This document shows, in pieces, positions 29,017-37,534 of a stretch of 64,000 nucleotides of DNA. Source of the stretch: Lachnospiraceae bacterium (GTDB taxonomy: Bacteria; Bacillota; Clostridia; Lachnospirales; Lachnospiraceae); NCBI GenBank assembly GCA_024693135.1, contig JAILLN010000013.1, positions 78,448 to 142,447 of the forward strand, written 5' to 3'. Under the pieces are notes generated by a model. The model did no database searches. It was not told the origin of the DNA and worked only from the letters and a program-made list of their open reading frames with translations. The position numbers and the translations under genes are program-made. How positions within the stretch are numbered: the stretch's first letter is position 1; each line of letters starts with the position of its first letter.

Positions 29017-29069
29017 ATATGAATAACTGTTCATATGTAAAAGATACACAAAAAAAAGGAGCCTGTCAA
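29017..29069 (-). promoter_or_regulatory. Metal-operon promoter with SmtB/CadC-type operator
   Basis: On the minus strand TTGACA (29064-29069), exactly 17 bases, TATCTT (29041-29046). Just downstream, covering the predicted start near 29034, is the imperfect palindrome ATATGAACAGTTATTCATAT (29017-29036). Its core TGAACAGTTATTCA matches the classic SmtB-family operator. Repressor binding there would block polymerase. Confidence 0.85.
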
Positions 29070-29080
29070 GCCCCTTTTTT
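29052..29080 (-). terminator. mscL terminator, with the next promoter's -35 in its loop
   Basis: Arms 29070-29080 (minus: AAAAAAGGGGC) and 29052-29062 (minus: GCTCCTTTTTT) pair with one G-T wobble around a seven-base loop. The second arm provides the T-tract. The loop holds the TTGACA of the metal operon. The symmetrical sequence could act in both directions. Confidence 0.75.
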
Positions 29081-29090
29081 CAAACAGTTC

Positions 29091-29492
29091 TTATTTTTTC
29101 AGAAGATCCCGGATCTCAGTGAGAAGCTGGATGTCTGCCGGAGGCGCCTCCTCCTTTGCCTCTTCCTCCTTTTTCTTGCCCGCAAGCTTATCCGCCTTAT
29201 CCTTAAACGCATTGAAGCCCTTCATGATGAAGAATAAGACCAGAGCCGTGATCAGGAAGGTGATGACCGCCTGAATGAAATTGCCGATCATGATCTGGGC
29301 ATCCCCTATGCCAAAGGAAAGACCCGCAAAATCAACCCCTCCTACAAGGAGCCCGATGAGGGGACCGATCACATCATCGGTAAGGGAGCTGACGATGGCC
29401 GTAAAGGCGCCGCCAATGATGATACCTACGGCCATACTCATGACATCGCCTTTTGTAATGAATTCCTTAAATTCCTTGATGAAATTTTTCAT
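29091..29492 (-). CDS. mscL: Large-conductance mechanosensitive channel
   Basis: 133 residues. It forms a pentameric inner-membrane pore that opens under hypo-osmotic stress. The N-terminal FKEFITKGDVMSMAVGIIIG block with TM1 and the second span (AVITFLITALVLFFIM, about 68-90) are typical, with a charged cytoplasmic C-terminal helix. It sits downstream of tRNA-Val and ends in a terminator. Confidence 0.97.
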   Translation of the reverse strand: MKNFIKEFKEFITKGDVMSMAVGIIIGGAFTAIVSSLTDDVIGPLIGLLVGGVDFAGLSFGIGDAQIMIGNFIQAVITFLITALVLFFIMKGFNAFKDKADKLAGKKKEEEAKEEAPPADIQLLTEIRDLLKK

Positions 29493-29512
29493 GTCCTCCC
29501 CCTTTTTTGAAC

Positions 29513-29545
29513 AAAACCCGAAAGCCTATGCAGACCTCCGGGTTT
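29513..29545 (-). terminator. Possible terminator between tRNA-Val and mscL
   Basis: AAACCCG (minus, from 29545) pairs with CGGGTTT (to 29514) around an 18-base loop, followed by TGTTC. The T-tract is short, so some read-through into mscL is possible. Confidence 0.45.
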
Positions 29546-29555
29546 AATCATGCCG

Positions 29556-29628
29556 TGGGACCGTGCGGGCTCGAACCGCAGACCTCCTGCACGTCAAGCA
29601 GACGCTCTCCCAGCTGAGCTACGACCCC
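29556..29628 (-). tRNA. tRNA-Val (anticodon GAC)
   Basis: 73 nt. Acceptor GGGGTCG pairs with CGGTCCC (two G-U pairs). The D stem is GCTC/GAGC, the anticodon stem TCTGC/GCAGG with loop TTGACGT, so anticodon GAC reads GUC/GUU. The T arm TGCGG-TTCGAGC-CCGCA is intact. The discriminator base is A and CCA is not encoded. Confidence 0.95.
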
Positions 29629-29642
29629 GTCCAAACATCACT

Positions 29643-29671
29643 ATTATAATGAACTAACGGCAAAATATCAA
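29643..29671 (-). promoter_or_regulatory. tRNA-Val promoter
   Basis: On the minus strand TTGATA (29666-29671), 17 bases, perfect TATAAT (29643-29648). The -35 overlaps the carB stop codon. Predicted start near 29636, about eight bases before the tRNA. Confidence 0.8.
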
Positions 29672-32600
29672 CCTTTATTTTTTATGCCTCTGTGCCACTC
29701 CTGTAGGGAGCGGATCTCCTGGCTTTCATGCTCCTTGATATAACGGATCCCCTCCGCTGCCGCATGAGCCGCGGCAATAGTCGTAATATAGGTGATCTTG
29801 TGCTTGACCGCCGTCTTTCTCAGATAGCTGTCGTCATGGCTGCTCTCCTTGCCCACGGGAGAATTCACGATGAGCTGTATCTTTCCGTTGGTCATCAGAT
29901 CCACGATATTAGGCCTTCCCTCATAGATCTTATTCACATGCTCCACCGGGATGCCCGCATTCCGGATCAGCTCACAGGTCCTCCCCGTGGCCACGATATT
30001 GAAGCCGATCTCATGAAATTCCCTTGCCACATCCACGATTTCCGGCTTATCCTGGGTATTTACGCTCATCAGCACCGTACCCTGCAGAGGAAGGTCCGCC
30101 TTAGCCGCTTCCTGGGCTTTATAAAAGGCCTCGCCGGTGCTTTCCGCTATCCCCAGAACCTCTCCGGTAGACCGCATCTCCGGTCCCAGTACCGGGTCTA
30201 CCTCCTGGAACATATTAAAGGGGAACACGGCTTCCTTGACTCCATAATACGGGATTTCCCGCTCTGAAAGGACCTCCACGGGAGATGCTGCGCCGGTCAG
30301 CTCGGATGTTATGATCTCCGTAGCAAGCGGCACCATCCGGATCCCGCATACCTTTGATACCAGCGGAACGGTACGGGACGCCCTGGGATTTGCTTCCAGC
30401 ACAAAGACCCTGCCGTCCTCAATGGCATACTGCATATTCATCAATCCCACCACATGCATCTCTTCCGCGATTTTCCTGGTATACTCCTGGATCGTCTTCA
30501 GGTTTTCCTCCGGTATATGCTTGGAGGGGATAATACAGGCGGAATCACCGGAATGGATCCCTGCCAGCTCGATATGCTCCATGACGGCGGGCACATAGGC
30601 ATGCGTCCCGTCGCTGATGGCATCTGCCTCACATTCCATCGCATGGTGAAGGAAACGGTCGATGAGGATCGGGCGGTCCGGAGTGACCCCGACAGCCGCG
30701 CTCATATAGTCTTCCATGCTCTCATCGTCATAGACGACCTCCATGCCTCTTCCGCCCAGCACATAAGAAGGCCGGACCATGACGGGATATCCGATCTTCG
30801 ATGCGATGCCCACAGCCTCTTCCACCGTGGTCGCCATCCCGGATTCCGGCATGGGGATCCCAAGCTTATCCATGATCTGCCGGAACTGATCCCGGTCCTC
30901 CGCGAGATCGATAACCGCCGGAGATGTACCCAGGATCTTTACCCCGTTTTCTTCCAGCTCGGAAGCCAGGTTCAGCGGGGTCTGCCCCCCAAATTGCGCG
31001 ATGACGCCCACCGGCTTTTCCTTCCGATAGATGCTCAGCACATCCTCCAGGGTAAGGGGCTCAAAATACAGCTTATCCGAAGTATCATAGTCCGTAGAGA
31101 CCGTCTCCGGATTGCAGTTTACGATGATGGTTTCAAAACCAAGCTTCCTGAGGGACTGAGCAGCATGGACGCAGCAATAGTCAAACTCGATGCCCTGTCC
31201 GATGCGGTTGGGGCCTCCTCCCAGGATCATGATCTTATCCCTGCCCTCACTGACCCGGTCATTATCCTTTGCGCAGTAGGTCGAATAATAGTATGAACTG
31301 TCTTCCGTACCGCTGACATGCACGCTGTCCCAGGCCTCCTTCACATCTAGGGCCTCCCGCTTCATGCGGATATCCTTTTCCGGGATCTCCAGGATCTCGC
31401 TCAGATATTTGTCCGAGAATCCATCCTTCTTTGCCTGGATCAGATCCTCATCGGAAGGAAGCTTGCCCACGGACTTCAGCAGCTTCTCCTCTTCCTCCAC
31501 CAGCTCCTTCATCTGCTGGATAAAGTATTCCTTGACATGGGTGAGCTCATGGATCTCCTCTACCGTAGCGCCCTTCCTTAGGGCCTCATACATCACAAAA
31601 TGCCTTTCGCTGGAGGGCGTGATGAGCTTCTTCATCAGATCCTCTTTCTCCATCAGGTCATAATGATTGACATGGCCCAGGCCGTAACGCCCCTTTTCCA
31701 GGGAACGTATGGCCTTTTGGAAAGCCTCCTTATAATTCTTGCCGATGCTCATGACCTCGCCTACGGCCCGCATCTGCGTGCCGAGCTTGTCTTCCACGCC
31801 CTTGAACTTCTCAAATGCCCAGCGGGCGAATTTGACCACCACATAATCCCCCTCCGGCTTATAGCGGTCCAATGTGCCGTATTTCCCACAGGGAAGCTCT
31901 TTTAAGGTCAGCCCGCAGGCAAGCTTGGCCGATACCAGCGCGATGGGAAAACCCGTGGCCTTCGAGGCCAGCGCCGAAGACCGGGACGTCCTGGGATTGA
32001 TCTCTATGACGATGATCCGGTCACTCTTCGGATCATGGGCAAACTGGACATTCGTCCCGCCTATGACCCCGATATGCTCCACGATACGGTATGCCTGCTC
32101 CTGAAGCCTCTTCTGCACATCCTCCGAAATCGTCAGCATCGGCGCCGTGCAGAAGGAATCGCCGGTATGCACTCCCATGGGATCCACATTTTCGATGAAG
32201 CAGACCGTGATCATGTTATTGTCCTGATCCCGCACCACTTCCAATTCCAGCTCTTCCCAGCCGGAAACACACTCTTCCACCAGGACCTGATGGACCAGGG
32301 AAGCCTGCAGCCCCCGGTCGCAGACCGTCTTCAGCTCCTCCCGGTTGTAGACCAGTCCTCCTCCCGTACCCCCCATGGTATAGGCCGGACGCAATACCAC
32401 CGGATAACCCAGCTCCTCGGCGATCTTAAGGGCTTCCTCCACGCTGTAAGCCACTTCGCTCCGTGCCATTTCGATCCCCAGGCTTTCCATGGTCTTCTTG
32501 AATTCGACCCGGTCCTCGCCCCGCTCGATGGCATCTGCCTGGACGCCGATGACCTTCACGCCATACCGGTCCAGGATCCCCTCCTTAAAGAGCTCGGCAC

Positions 32601-32895
32601 ATAAATTAAGGCCGGATTGCCCTCCCAGGTTTGGCAGCAGCGCATCAGGCCTTTCCTTCTTGATGATCTGTTCTATCCTTTTTGCATTTAAGGGTTCGAT
32701 ATACGTTACGTCGGCCATCTCCGGATCCGTCATGATCGTGGCCGGATTCGAATTGACCAATACGATCTCATATCCCAGGCTCCGCAAAGCTTTACACGCC
32801 TGGGTTCCGGAATAATCAAACTCACATGCCTGACCTATGACGATCGGACCGGATCCGATGATCAGTACCTTATGAATATCTGTTCTCTTTGGCAT
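29668..32895 (-). CDS. carB: Carbamoyl-phosphate synthase large subunit
   Basis: 1075 residues. It makes carbamoyl phosphate for pyrimidine and arginine synthesis. Two homologous ATP-grasp halves are present (about 1-400 and 550-935), each with its own nucleotide-binding start (GSGPIVIGQACEFDYSG and GGGPNRIGQGIEFDYC), and a C-terminal MGS-like allosteric domain (about 940-1075). AGGAGG precedes the ATG. The glutaminase subunit gene carA is not next to it; the upstream neighbour is unrelated. Confidence 0.97.
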   Translation of the reverse strand: MPKRTDIHKVLIIGSGPIVIGQACEFDYSGTQACKALRSLGYEIVLVNSNPATIMTDPEMADVTYIEPLNAKRIEQIIKKERPDALLPNLGGQSGLNLCAELFKEGILDRYGVKVIGVQADAIERGEDRVEFKKTMESLGIEMARSEVAYSVEEALKIAEELGYPVVLRPAYTMGGTGGGLVYNREELKTVCDRGLQASLVHQVLVEECVSGWEELELEVVRDQDNNMITVCFIENVDPMGVHTGDSFCTAPMLTISEDVQKRLQEQAYRIVEHIGVIGGTNVQFAHDPKSDRIIVIEINPRTSRSSALASKATGFPIALVSAKLACGLTLKELPCGKYGTLDRYKPEGDYVVVKFARWAFEKFKGVEDKLGTQMRAVGEVMSIGKNYKEAFQKAIRSLEKGRYGLGHVNHYDLMEKEDLMKKLITPSSERHFVMYEALRKGATVEEIHELTHVKEYFIQQMKELVEEEEKLLKSVGKLPSDEDLIQAKKDGFSDKYLSEILEIPEKDIRMKREALDVKEAWDSVHVSGTEDSSYYYSTYCAKDNDRVSEGRDKIMILGGGPNRIGQGIEFDYCCVHAAQSLRKLGFETIIVNCNPETVSTDYDTSDKLYFEPLTLEDVLSIYRKEKPVGVIAQFGGQTPLNLASELEENGVKILGTSPAVIDLAEDRDQFRQIMDKLGIPMPESGMATTVEEAVGIASKIGYPVMVRPSYVLGGRGMEVVYDDESMEDYMSAAVGVTPDRPILIDRFLHHAMECEADAISDGTHAYVPAVMEHIELAGIHSGDSACIIPSKHIPEENLKTIQEYTRKIAEEMHVVGLMNMQYAIEDGRVFVLEANPRASRTVPLVSKVCGIRMVPLATEIITSELTGAASPVEVLSEREIPYYGVKEAVFPFNMFQEVDPVLGPEMRSTGEVLGIAESTGEAFYKAQEAAKADLPLQGTVLMSVNTQDKPEIVDVAREFHEIGFNIVATGRTCELIRNAGIPVEHVNKIYEGRPNIVDLMTNGKIQLIVNSPVGKESSHDDSYLRKTAVKHKITYITTIAAAHAAAEGIRYIKEHESQEIRSLQEWHRGIKNKG

Positions 32896-33069
32896 GAAGA
32901 CCTCCTGACTGAACTCTTTTCATTTTTCCGCAGAATATGATACCATACCATCCATGGTTTTTGCCACCCTCACCTAAAATTCCTTCCCAGAAGCAGCCTC
33001 CAGTATCCCCGTTCTTCCCGAATACAATCCTCATTGTCTTCCATGAAAGAATCCTTTTTCCTGCCCGGG

Positions 33070-33099
33070 ATTTTACTCCCCTCCGTGAAGCTTTGTCAA
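33070..33099 (-). promoter_or_regulatory. carB promoter and leader
   Basis: On the minus strand TTGACA (33094-33099), 18 bases, TAAAAT (33070-33075). Predicted start near 33063 leaves a leader of about 165 bases to carB. The leader holds a 24-codon frame (33044 down to 32970) with a possible ribosome site (AAAGGAT). I see no recognisable riboswitch or terminator in it. The bases from 33100 to 33192 hold nothing I can name. Confidence 0.65.
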
Positions 33100-33192
33100 T
33101 CAAGCCGGGACCAGCAGATCCGGCTTCATCGTTACGATTCCCAGCCGCCCTTCCCGGTCCAAAAAGCCACGCCGGATGAACTGTTTTGGGGG

Positions 33193-34905
33193 CTAATTGT
33201 GTCCTGCACTAAACTGCCATATCTCCACTCCGCCGATGGATTCTCTTTTTACAACCTCGATCTCCGGATCGTAATGCGCTCTGAGATACCGCAGGACGAC
33301 CCCGGCTCCCTCCTCGTCCGAGGCAAGCCTCACATCCCCATGTTCAGCCAAGGCTCTTATGGGATTCGGGATCCCGGCAGAAGCCAGCTTTTCCACCACG
33401 GGAGGCGATCCCGTATCCCAATCCCCCAGGGAAGAAAAACGGCTGAAATACCCTTCGTATGACCGGTCAATATCATAAATGTTTTTTGCCCATTCGCCGG
33501 CCATGAAGATATATCCGTCCCCCAGATAAAAAACACTGTCATCCTTTATTTCAGAGAAAAACTCATAATGCGTCCCTTCCCTGCCCGCTATGCTGTATTG
33601 CTTTTCCGTTGAAAAAACGTTAAAGAGCCGGTAGGCGTCCCTGAGCACAAGCAGGGCGGCAAAAATGAGCAGGATCATGTTTAATTTTCTTCGATCCCAC
33701 TTCATCCCGTAAAGCAGGACAAAGGTACCGGACAGCAGCAGCACGGCCGCAAGCCAGATGCCGTATTCCACCCTCCATACCATCCTTGCGATCCTGGCAA
33801 GACAGTAGTACTCTCCCAGGATCCCCAATGCCGTACCAAGGCTTAAAAGCTTAAAAATAACATTTTGGGAAAAGATCAGGACGGCCAATAAGATCCCCCA
33901 AAAGATCATACAGATCCGGAACATGAGGGTCCGGTGAGCCACCTGGCCCAATACCTCCCCTGCAAGGAATGCGCTCGTCTTATGGGCTGATTCCCCGCTC
34001 CGGATGGTTTTGGAGATCGCTCTCAGCCGGTCTGTCGTAAAAAAATCCGGATCATCAAACAGGCTTCTTTTGAGCATATCGATATCTTCCCTGCATACCC
34101 CGATCTCTGAAAGCTCTCCCTCATGCTTTTCCCCCATCTCCTCGATGGTGCCATAATCCAGCACCGAAGCCCTTGCCAGGGTATAGGCGCGGAATTCCTT
34201 CCATCCGTCCTGTCCATAGGCGTATTTCTGGATCCCGGACATGGAAAGGTAGATTAAAAAAAGCCCGGCCGCGACGATCAGCGTCCTAAGGACGGTTTTC
34301 CTGATCCCATCTCCAGCAGCCAGCTGAAAGCCTGCCACAAAAAGCATCCCGAAGGGCAGCACCATGGCAAAGCAGCTGTCCCTGATCCCTATGGAAAGGA
34401 AGCAGTAAAGAAGGGCAAGCAGCAGGTATCTTCTTTTTCCATTTTTCAAAAAACAAAGAAGAAAGATAAAAAGCAGGATGGCATAAAATGAGGCGTTTTT
34501 TGTCCATTGGATGGAATTATAGAATTGTTCCCCCAGAAGCCAGTTGATCAGGAACGCCGTGATCACTGCACCGGAAAGAGGCACATCCCTTCCTCCGGAA
34601 AGGACTATGCAAAGCGCCGTGATCCCAAGAAGGCTTGAAAGCAGGAATACCCATAGATACCAGTTGACCCCGGGGATCAGATGATAAAGGATTTTTAAGA
34701 AATATCCATAGAGGATATTGCAGAAGATCAGATATTGGCTGTCTGCAGAATATGCCCCGGCCGCGATCAGATTCATATGCATGTCGTCATTGATCTCATA
34801 GTGAGTATAGCCGAGGATCAGCCTTATGATGAAGCATGCCAGGCAGATCCCAGCGATCACCAGTTCAGATCTGTATTTGCAACACTGCTTAATAAAGCCT
34901 TTCAT
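33193..34905 (-). CDS. Polytopic envelope membrane protein, possibly GT-C-like
   Basis: 570 residues with ten or more hydrophobic segments up to about residue 420, then a soluble tail of about 145 residues. The first outside loop, YTHYEINDDMHM (about 32-43), contains an acidic DD pair in the place where GT-C glycosyltransferases carry their catalytic acidic motif, so a lipid-linked sugar transfer role is possible (inference). I do not recognise the family firmly. It has its own promoter and lies apart from the main polysaccharide cluster. Confidence 0.6.
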   Translation of the reverse strand: MKGFIKQCCKYRSELVIAGICLACFIIRLILGYTHYEINDDMHMNLIAAGAYSADSQYLIFCNILYGYFLKILYHLIPGVNWYLWVFLLSSLLGITALCIVLSGGRDVPLSGAVITAFLINWLLGEQFYNSIQWTKNASFYAILLFIFLLCFLKNGKRRYLLLALLYCFLSIGIRDSCFAMVLPFGMLFVAGFQLAAGDGIRKTVLRTLIVAAGLFLIYLSMSGIQKYAYGQDGWKEFRAYTLARASVLDYGTIEEMGEKHEGELSEIGVCREDIDMLKRSLFDDPDFFTTDRLRAISKTIRSGESAHKTSAFLAGEVLGQVAHRTLMFRICMIFWGILLAVLIFSQNVIFKLLSLGTALGILGEYYCLARIARMVWRVEYGIWLAAVLLLSGTFVLLYGMKWDRRKLNMILLIFAALLVLRDAYRLFNVFSTEKQYSIAGREGTHYEFFSEIKDDSVFYLGDGYIFMAGEWAKNIYDIDRSYEGYFSRFSSLGDWDTGSPPVVEKLASAGIPNPIRALAEHGDVRLASDEEGAGVVLRYLRAHYDPEIEVVKRESIGGVEIWQFSAGHN

Positions 34906-34940
34906 CTGCTGCCTTCTGCCTTTCCCGAGCGTTCCACAAG

Positions 34941-34970
34941 ATTATAAGCCTGTCCCCCGTCTCTATGCAA
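34941..34970 (-). promoter_or_regulatory. Promoter of the polytopic membrane protein gene
   Basis: On the minus strand TTGCAT (34965-34970), 18 bases, perfect TATAAT (34941-34946). Start near 34934, about 29 bases before the ATG. Confidence 0.7.
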
Positions 34971-34977
34971 ATTTCAA

Positions 34978-35007
34978 TTTACTCACAGGTTTATTTTGTG
35001 TTATGAT
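34978..35007 (+). promoter_or_regulatory. Promoter of the cyclophilin lipoprotein gene
   Basis: TTTACT (34978-34983), 18 bases, TATGAT (35002-35007). Back to back with the divergent promoter at 34941-34970. Confidence 0.6.
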
Positions 35008-35044
35008 TGGGCGGATGCATGAAAAATCATTGAAAGGAGTAAAT

Positions 35045-35650
35045 ATGAAGAAAACGACAAAGACCGCCATGCTTCTCGCAGCCACCATGGCCACAGTCCT
35101 GCTTTCCGGCTGCGGTGCGAAGAAAGAGGAGGCAGCCCCGGCCAGTACAGAGGAAACGCCCTATGCCGTGATCACCGTCAAAAACTACGGCACCATAAAG
35201 GTAAAGCTGGATCCTTCGGAAGCTCCCCTGACTGTCCAGAATTTCATCAAACTGGCGGAGAGCGGTTTTTATGACGGACTCACTTTTCACCGGATCATGG
35301 ATGGATTTATGATACAGGGAGGCGACCCTGACGGCAACGGCACCGGCGGAGCCGACACCAATATCAAAGGAGAATTTGCCTCAAACGGGGTAGATAACCA
35401 CATATCCCATAAAAGAGGGGTCATCTCCATGGCAAGAAGCCAATTCCCGGACAGCGCCAGCTCCCAGTTTTTCATCGTACAGTCCGACAGCACCTTCCTG
35501 GACGGCGAATATGCAGGCTTCGGCTATGTTACGGAAGGCATCGAGGTCGTAGACCAGATCTGTGCGGATGCCCAGCCCGTTGACGACAACGGCACCATTC
35601 CCGCGGATGCCCAGCCGGTGATGGAAAGCATAAAGATCACCTACGAATAA
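35045..35650 (+). CDS. Cyclophilin-type peptidyl-prolyl isomerase lipoprotein
   Basis: 201 residues from ATG 35045 (AAAGGAG site). A signal peptide ends in the lipobox LLSGC, so the mature protein is lipid-anchored outside the membrane. The cyclophilin domain (about 40-200) has FHRIMDGFMIQGGDP and SQFFIV, the usual catalytic core. It probably aids folding of exported proteins. An in-frame start at 34826 gives a longer frame, but it would pre-date the promoter and lose the signal peptide. Confidence 0.93.
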   Translation: MKKTTKTAMLLAATMATVLLSGCGAKKEEAAPASTEETPYAVITVKNYGTIKVKLDPSEAPLTVQNFIKLAESGFYDGLTFHRIMDGFMIQGGDPDGNGTGGADTNIKGEFASNGVDNHISHKRGVISMARSQFPDSASSQFFIVQSDSTFLDGEYAGFGYVTEGIEVVDQICADAQPVDDNGTIPADAQPVMESIKITYE

Positions 35651-35670
35651 AAAAATCCTCTGGCGTGAAA

Positions 35671-35705
35671 AAAGCCTCTTTCAGCATCTGCCGAAAGAGG
35701 CTTTT
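35671..35705. terminator. Bidirectional terminator between the cyclophilin gene and hpf
   Basis: AAAGCCTCTTTC (35671-35682) pairs with GAAAGAGGCTTT (35693-35704) around a ten-base loop, with T runs on both sides (TTTTCTTAT to the right; TTTTTTCACG on the minus strand). It serves both convergent genes. Confidence 0.9.
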
Positions 35706-35715
35706 CTTATCCTTC

Positions 35716-36243
35716 TCACTGCTCCGGTTCGATCAGGCCGTAGGTATTTCCCTTTCTCTTATAGACTACATTGACCTCATCCGTTTCCGCATTCTGGAAT
35801 ACATAGAAATTATGCCCAAGAAGCTCCATCTGCACACAGGCATCCTCCGGATACATGGGCTTGATGCTGAAATGCTTGGAACGGACGATCTTCACCTCGT
35901 CCTCATCCTGGAAGTCCCGCTCCATGTACTCCTGCTTAAAGGAAGCCGCTCCCTGCTCCCTGTCGATGATCTTCGTCTTATACTTTTTCAGCTGCCTTTC
36001 GATGATCTCTTCCACCAGATCGATGGAAACATACATATCATTGCTGACCTGCTCCGAACGGATGATGCTTCCCTTCACGGGGATCGTCACCTCGATCTTA
36101 TGCCTGTCCTTTTCCACGCTGAGGGTTACATGTACCTCGGTATCCTGTGCAAAGTATTTTTCCAGCTTTCCGATCTTCTCCTCAACCGCCTGTTTCAAGC
36201 CCGGCGTGACCTCAATATTTTTTCCTGTAATGACAAAGCGCAT
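35716..36243 (-). CDS. hpf: Ribosome hibernation promoting factor, long form
   Basis: 175 residues from ATG 36243; a frame-open start at 36285 lies closer to the promoter and is less conserved. The N-terminal domain (1-100, starting MRFVITGKNIEVT) binds the 30S subunit. The C-terminal domain (about 115-175, with SIKPMYPEDACVQMELLGHNFYVF split by usual spacing) mediates 100S dimer formation in long-form proteins. Confidence 0.95.
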   Translation of the reverse strand: MRFVITGKNIEVTPGLKQAVEEKIGKLEKYFAQDTEVHVTLSVEKDRHKIEVTIPVKGSIIRSEQVSNDMYVSIDLVEEIIERQLKKYKTKIIDREQGAASFKQEYMERDFQDEDEVKIVRSKHFSIKPMYPEDACVQMELLGHNFYVFQNAETDEVNVVYKRKGNTYGLIEPEQ

Positions 36244-36306
36244 ACTCTGACCGCCCCTTTCCGTCCCGTGCTTATCCCACACCATTCACGGACATTTGTA
36301 GAAAAC

Positions 36307-36335
36307 AGTATAACAAAGACAAGCCGATTTTGCAA
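36307..36335 (-). promoter_or_regulatory. hpf promoter
   Basis: On the minus strand TTGCAA (36330-36335), 17 bases, TATACT (36307-36312). Start near 36300, leader about 57 bases. Confidence 0.75.
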
Positions 36336-36342
36336 TATCGGC
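36323..36342 (-). terminator. Hairpin after the polysaccharide operon, enclosing the hpf -35
   Basis: GCCGAT (36323-36328) and ATCGGC (36337-36342) form a six-pair stem with an eight-base loop that contains the hpf -35 TTGCAA. On the minus strand the tail TTGTCTTTGTT is only moderately T-rich, so it is a weak terminator at best. Confidence 0.4.
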
Positions 36343-36394
36343 AGAAACACCCGTCGGTTCCCGGCATATTTCCTTCAAGTTGAAAACGGACCGT

Positions 36395-37534
36395 TCAGGG
36401 TTCTGCCGGATCGGCCGCTATGCATCGGGAAGGATCCCCGGATCCAAAGCCTGATGACTGGATAAAAAGAATGAAGGCAAAGAAAAAGTAGGAGTAGGGC
36501 GGAACCGTAAAAAAGTTTTCAAAGAAGGAAGCGGCAAGCATGGCAAAGACAGCGGCGATCCCGATATGCGCCACGCTTCCTTCCGCCCTTTCCAGGGAAA
36601 AAAGAGTCATGAGCAGCAGCGCCTCCACCAGGATAAAAACCAGGATCCCATGGACCACCAGGATGTCAAAAAGCCCGTTATGCACTTCAAAGATCTCAAA
36701 GCTCTTTAAGACATAGGAAGAGCCGATGCCGGTCAGGGGATGCTTCAAAAAGGCCTCCCAGAGCTCCCTCCAGATATCCTGCCTTCCGGAAAGCACCTCC
36801 TTATAAAGGATCGTGGCATTAGCTCCTCCGTGAGCCAGGGCCACATACAGCCCCGTAAATGCAATGCTTCCCAGGGTCAGCAAAAGAATCAGCCCGCGGT
36901 ATATCCACCTGTGCCTTAAGATCCGCTTCATCATAAGGAGGCTTAGCCCAAAGACAAGGATCCCCGCAAGGGCACACCGGGAATGATAAAGGAGCGCATA
37001 AAAGAAGGCCGTCACCCACATCAACAGCTGGACCGGGGAAAGATAGGCATATTTCCCTTCCTTTTTCAAAAGCTCCAGGAAGGTCACGCTCATCACCATA
37101 AAGAGCAGGAAGGTCAGGCCGGCCATATTGAAATTATAATCCCAGCGTACGAAGGGATACCAGACCAGGGTAAGGATTCCCCCCAGAGCCGCTGTGCGCT
37201 TCATGGTCTTTTGGTCAAGCCGTACCTGATCCGATGCCAGGCAGATCAGCGCCAGGTCAGAGGGGATCAGCACCGCTCCCTTATTGGAGTGAAGCCAGAT
37301 CAAATTCCCCATGGCCAAAATCCCTGTCCCTGCGACGAGGACTGCCTTCATCCGTTTATGCGCCCAGATCTCCTTCCCATGAGGCAGAAGGAGGAAGGAC
37401 AGCACGAAAAAGACCACCAGGGACGCCAGGCGCCCTGCCAGGGCATAAAGCCTCTGATCCAAAAAGGATGTGAGCAGCAGATAGATGAAGGCTACCATAA
37501 AAACCTTGTTTTCAGCTTTTTGAACTGCTTCCAA
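36395..37534 (-). CDS. O-antigen polymerase/ligase-like membrane protein (Wzy-like, copy B)
   Basis: About 379 residues, ten to twelve hydrophobic segments. A long outside loop with SGRQDIWRELWEAFLKHPLTGIG (in two parts: SGRQDIWREL and HPLTGIGSSYV) is the Wzy/WaaL family mark. It probably polymerises repeat units or ligates them to the carrier. The first codon is TTG 37534 with GGGAGG upstream; ATG 37498 is the alternative. It overlaps the flippase gene and is the last gene of the polysaccharide operon. Confidence 0.75.
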   Translation of the reverse strand: MEAVQKAENKVFMVAFIYLLLTSFLDQRLYALAGRLASLVVFFVLSFLLLPHGKEIWAHKRMKAVLVAGTGILAMGNLIWLHSNKGAVLIPSDLALICLASDQVRLDQKTMKRTAALGGILTLVWYPFVRWDYNFNMAGLTFLLFMVMSVTFLELLKKEGKYAYLSPVQLLMWVTAFFYALLYHSRCALAGILVFGLSLLMMKRILRHRWIYRGLILLLTLGSIAFTGLYVALAHGGANATILYKEVLSGRQDIWRELWEAFLKHPLTGIGSSYVLKSFEIFEVHNGLFDILVVHGILVFILVEALLLMTLFSLERAEGSVAHIGIAAVFAMLAASFFENFFTVPPYSYFFFAFILFIQSSGFGSGDPSRCIAADPAEP

